From positions 1 to 38,327 of the forward strand of contig NZ_BOMW01000055.1 in the NCBI RefSeq assembly GCF_016862395.1: a DNA stretch of 38,327 nt. The letters are read 5' to 3'. A program made the position numbers and the translations under genes. Of this stretch, positions 38,169 through 38,327 are shown piece after piece (position 1 is the stretch's first letter; the number at the start of each line of letters is the position of its first letter). The notes under the pieces are model-generated. The model was not told where the DNA came from, made no database searches, and saw only the letters and a list, made by a program, of their open reading frames with translations. Origin of the DNA: Actinoplanes siamensis. GTDB lineage: Bacteria; Actinomycetota; Actinomycetes; Mycobacteriales; Micromonosporaceae.

Positions 38169-38327
38169 GTGGAGAACAGTTCCCCAGTCCACTCCGCCGG
38201 ATCCGCCCGCCGGCGACCGTGGCGATCCCGGACGCTGGTCGCCGGCACCGTCGCCGCGGTCGCAGCGTTCAGCGCCCTGATGGTGATGCCCGACGCGAAC
38301 GCCGCGGCCACCACCCTGGGCGCGGCC
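38169..38327 (+). CDS. GH10 endo-1,4-beta-xylanase, N-terminus only (runs off the window)
   Basis: The 53 visible residues form a signal peptide (Arg-rich VENSSPVHSAGSARRRPWRSR, hydrophobic LVAGTVAAVAAFSALMVM, cleavage near ANA) followed by AATTLGAA. AxxTLGAAAAQSGRYFG is how mature actinomycete GH10 xylanases begin (S. lividans XlnA type), so the call rests on that short block plus the xylan-degradation context. The GTG at 38169 follows GAGGAGGGAG. The SD is inside a small hairpin (GAGGG-AGA-CCCTC, 38156-38168) that ends right at the start codon. Confidence 0.72.
   Translation, partial: MENSSPVHSAGSARRRPWRSRTLVAGTVAAVAAFSALMVMPDANAAATTLGAA

Overview
The window is high-GC, GTG-start-rich actinomycete DNA, most likely from the Micromonosporaceae and probably Actinoplanes or a close relative. 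Supporting signs are GC-rich codon use, tight 4-base gene overlaps, an actinobacterial c-di-AMP riboswitch in front of an NlpC/P60 peptidase, a chemoreceptor (this group makes motile spores) with a flagellar-type promoter, and a GH11/CE4/GH10 xylan-degradation locus. The genus is an inference; no rRNA or tRNA gene is present to test it.

Layout. 0-3.8 kb: cydAB (cytochrome bd oxidase, leftward) diverges from a BlaI-type repressor and M56 membrane peptidase pair across an intergenic stretch of interlocking BlaI-like operator palindromes. 3.8-5.1 kb: c-di-AMP riboswitch, secreted NlpC/P60 cell-wall peptidase, strong terminator. 5.2-10.3 kb: AAA+ ATPase plus TPR membrane protein, a PAP2-family membrane protein, a DUF4265 protein, a tyrosine phosphatase. 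The two gaps between convergent genes here carry degenerate GC-rich tandem repeats of 27, 17 and about 32 bp. 10.3-13.0 kb: a stand-alone trpB-trpA-gntR operon (leftward) whose 5' end carries a 20-bp-arm palindrome and a tandemly repeated Shine-Dalgarno/start unit. 13.1-17.8 kb: secreted LolA/RseB-like protein, OmpR-type two-component pair, YcnI copper-type protein. 17.9-19.2 kb: decayed serine recombinase and IS110 fragments around a Pr6Pr membrane protein. 19.3-24.7 kb: chemoreceptor, then a two-gene leftward unit coding for a family 2 polysaccharide synthase and a membrane-anchored CBM3/concanavalin-like protein, then a 66-residue membrane protein.

24.98-35.14 kb is the most interesting part: three translationally coupled genes (ATGA and GTGA overlaps). 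They encode a degenerate Ser/Thr-kinase domain fused to a UPF1-like SF1 helicase; a 1,863-residue protein with an N-terminal winged helix, two phospholipase-D HxK nuclease-type motifs and a C-terminal GHKL ATPase; and a protein with an N-terminal DNA-binding-like domain and a complete two-component receiver domain. The kinase-helicase plus PLD arrangement resembles the anti-phage system Mokosh type I. The pseudokinase, the GHKL module and the receiver partner suggest a variant wired to phospho-signalling that I do not recognise as described.

35.3-38.3 kb: convergent to that operon is a xylan-utilisation locus (CE4 acetylxylan esterase-CBM2, GH11 xylanase-CBM2, and the start of a GH10 xylanase at the right edge). 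A truncated CPBP protease pseudogene and CCGAAAGTTTCGG-type operator palindromes lie between the divergent xylanase genes.
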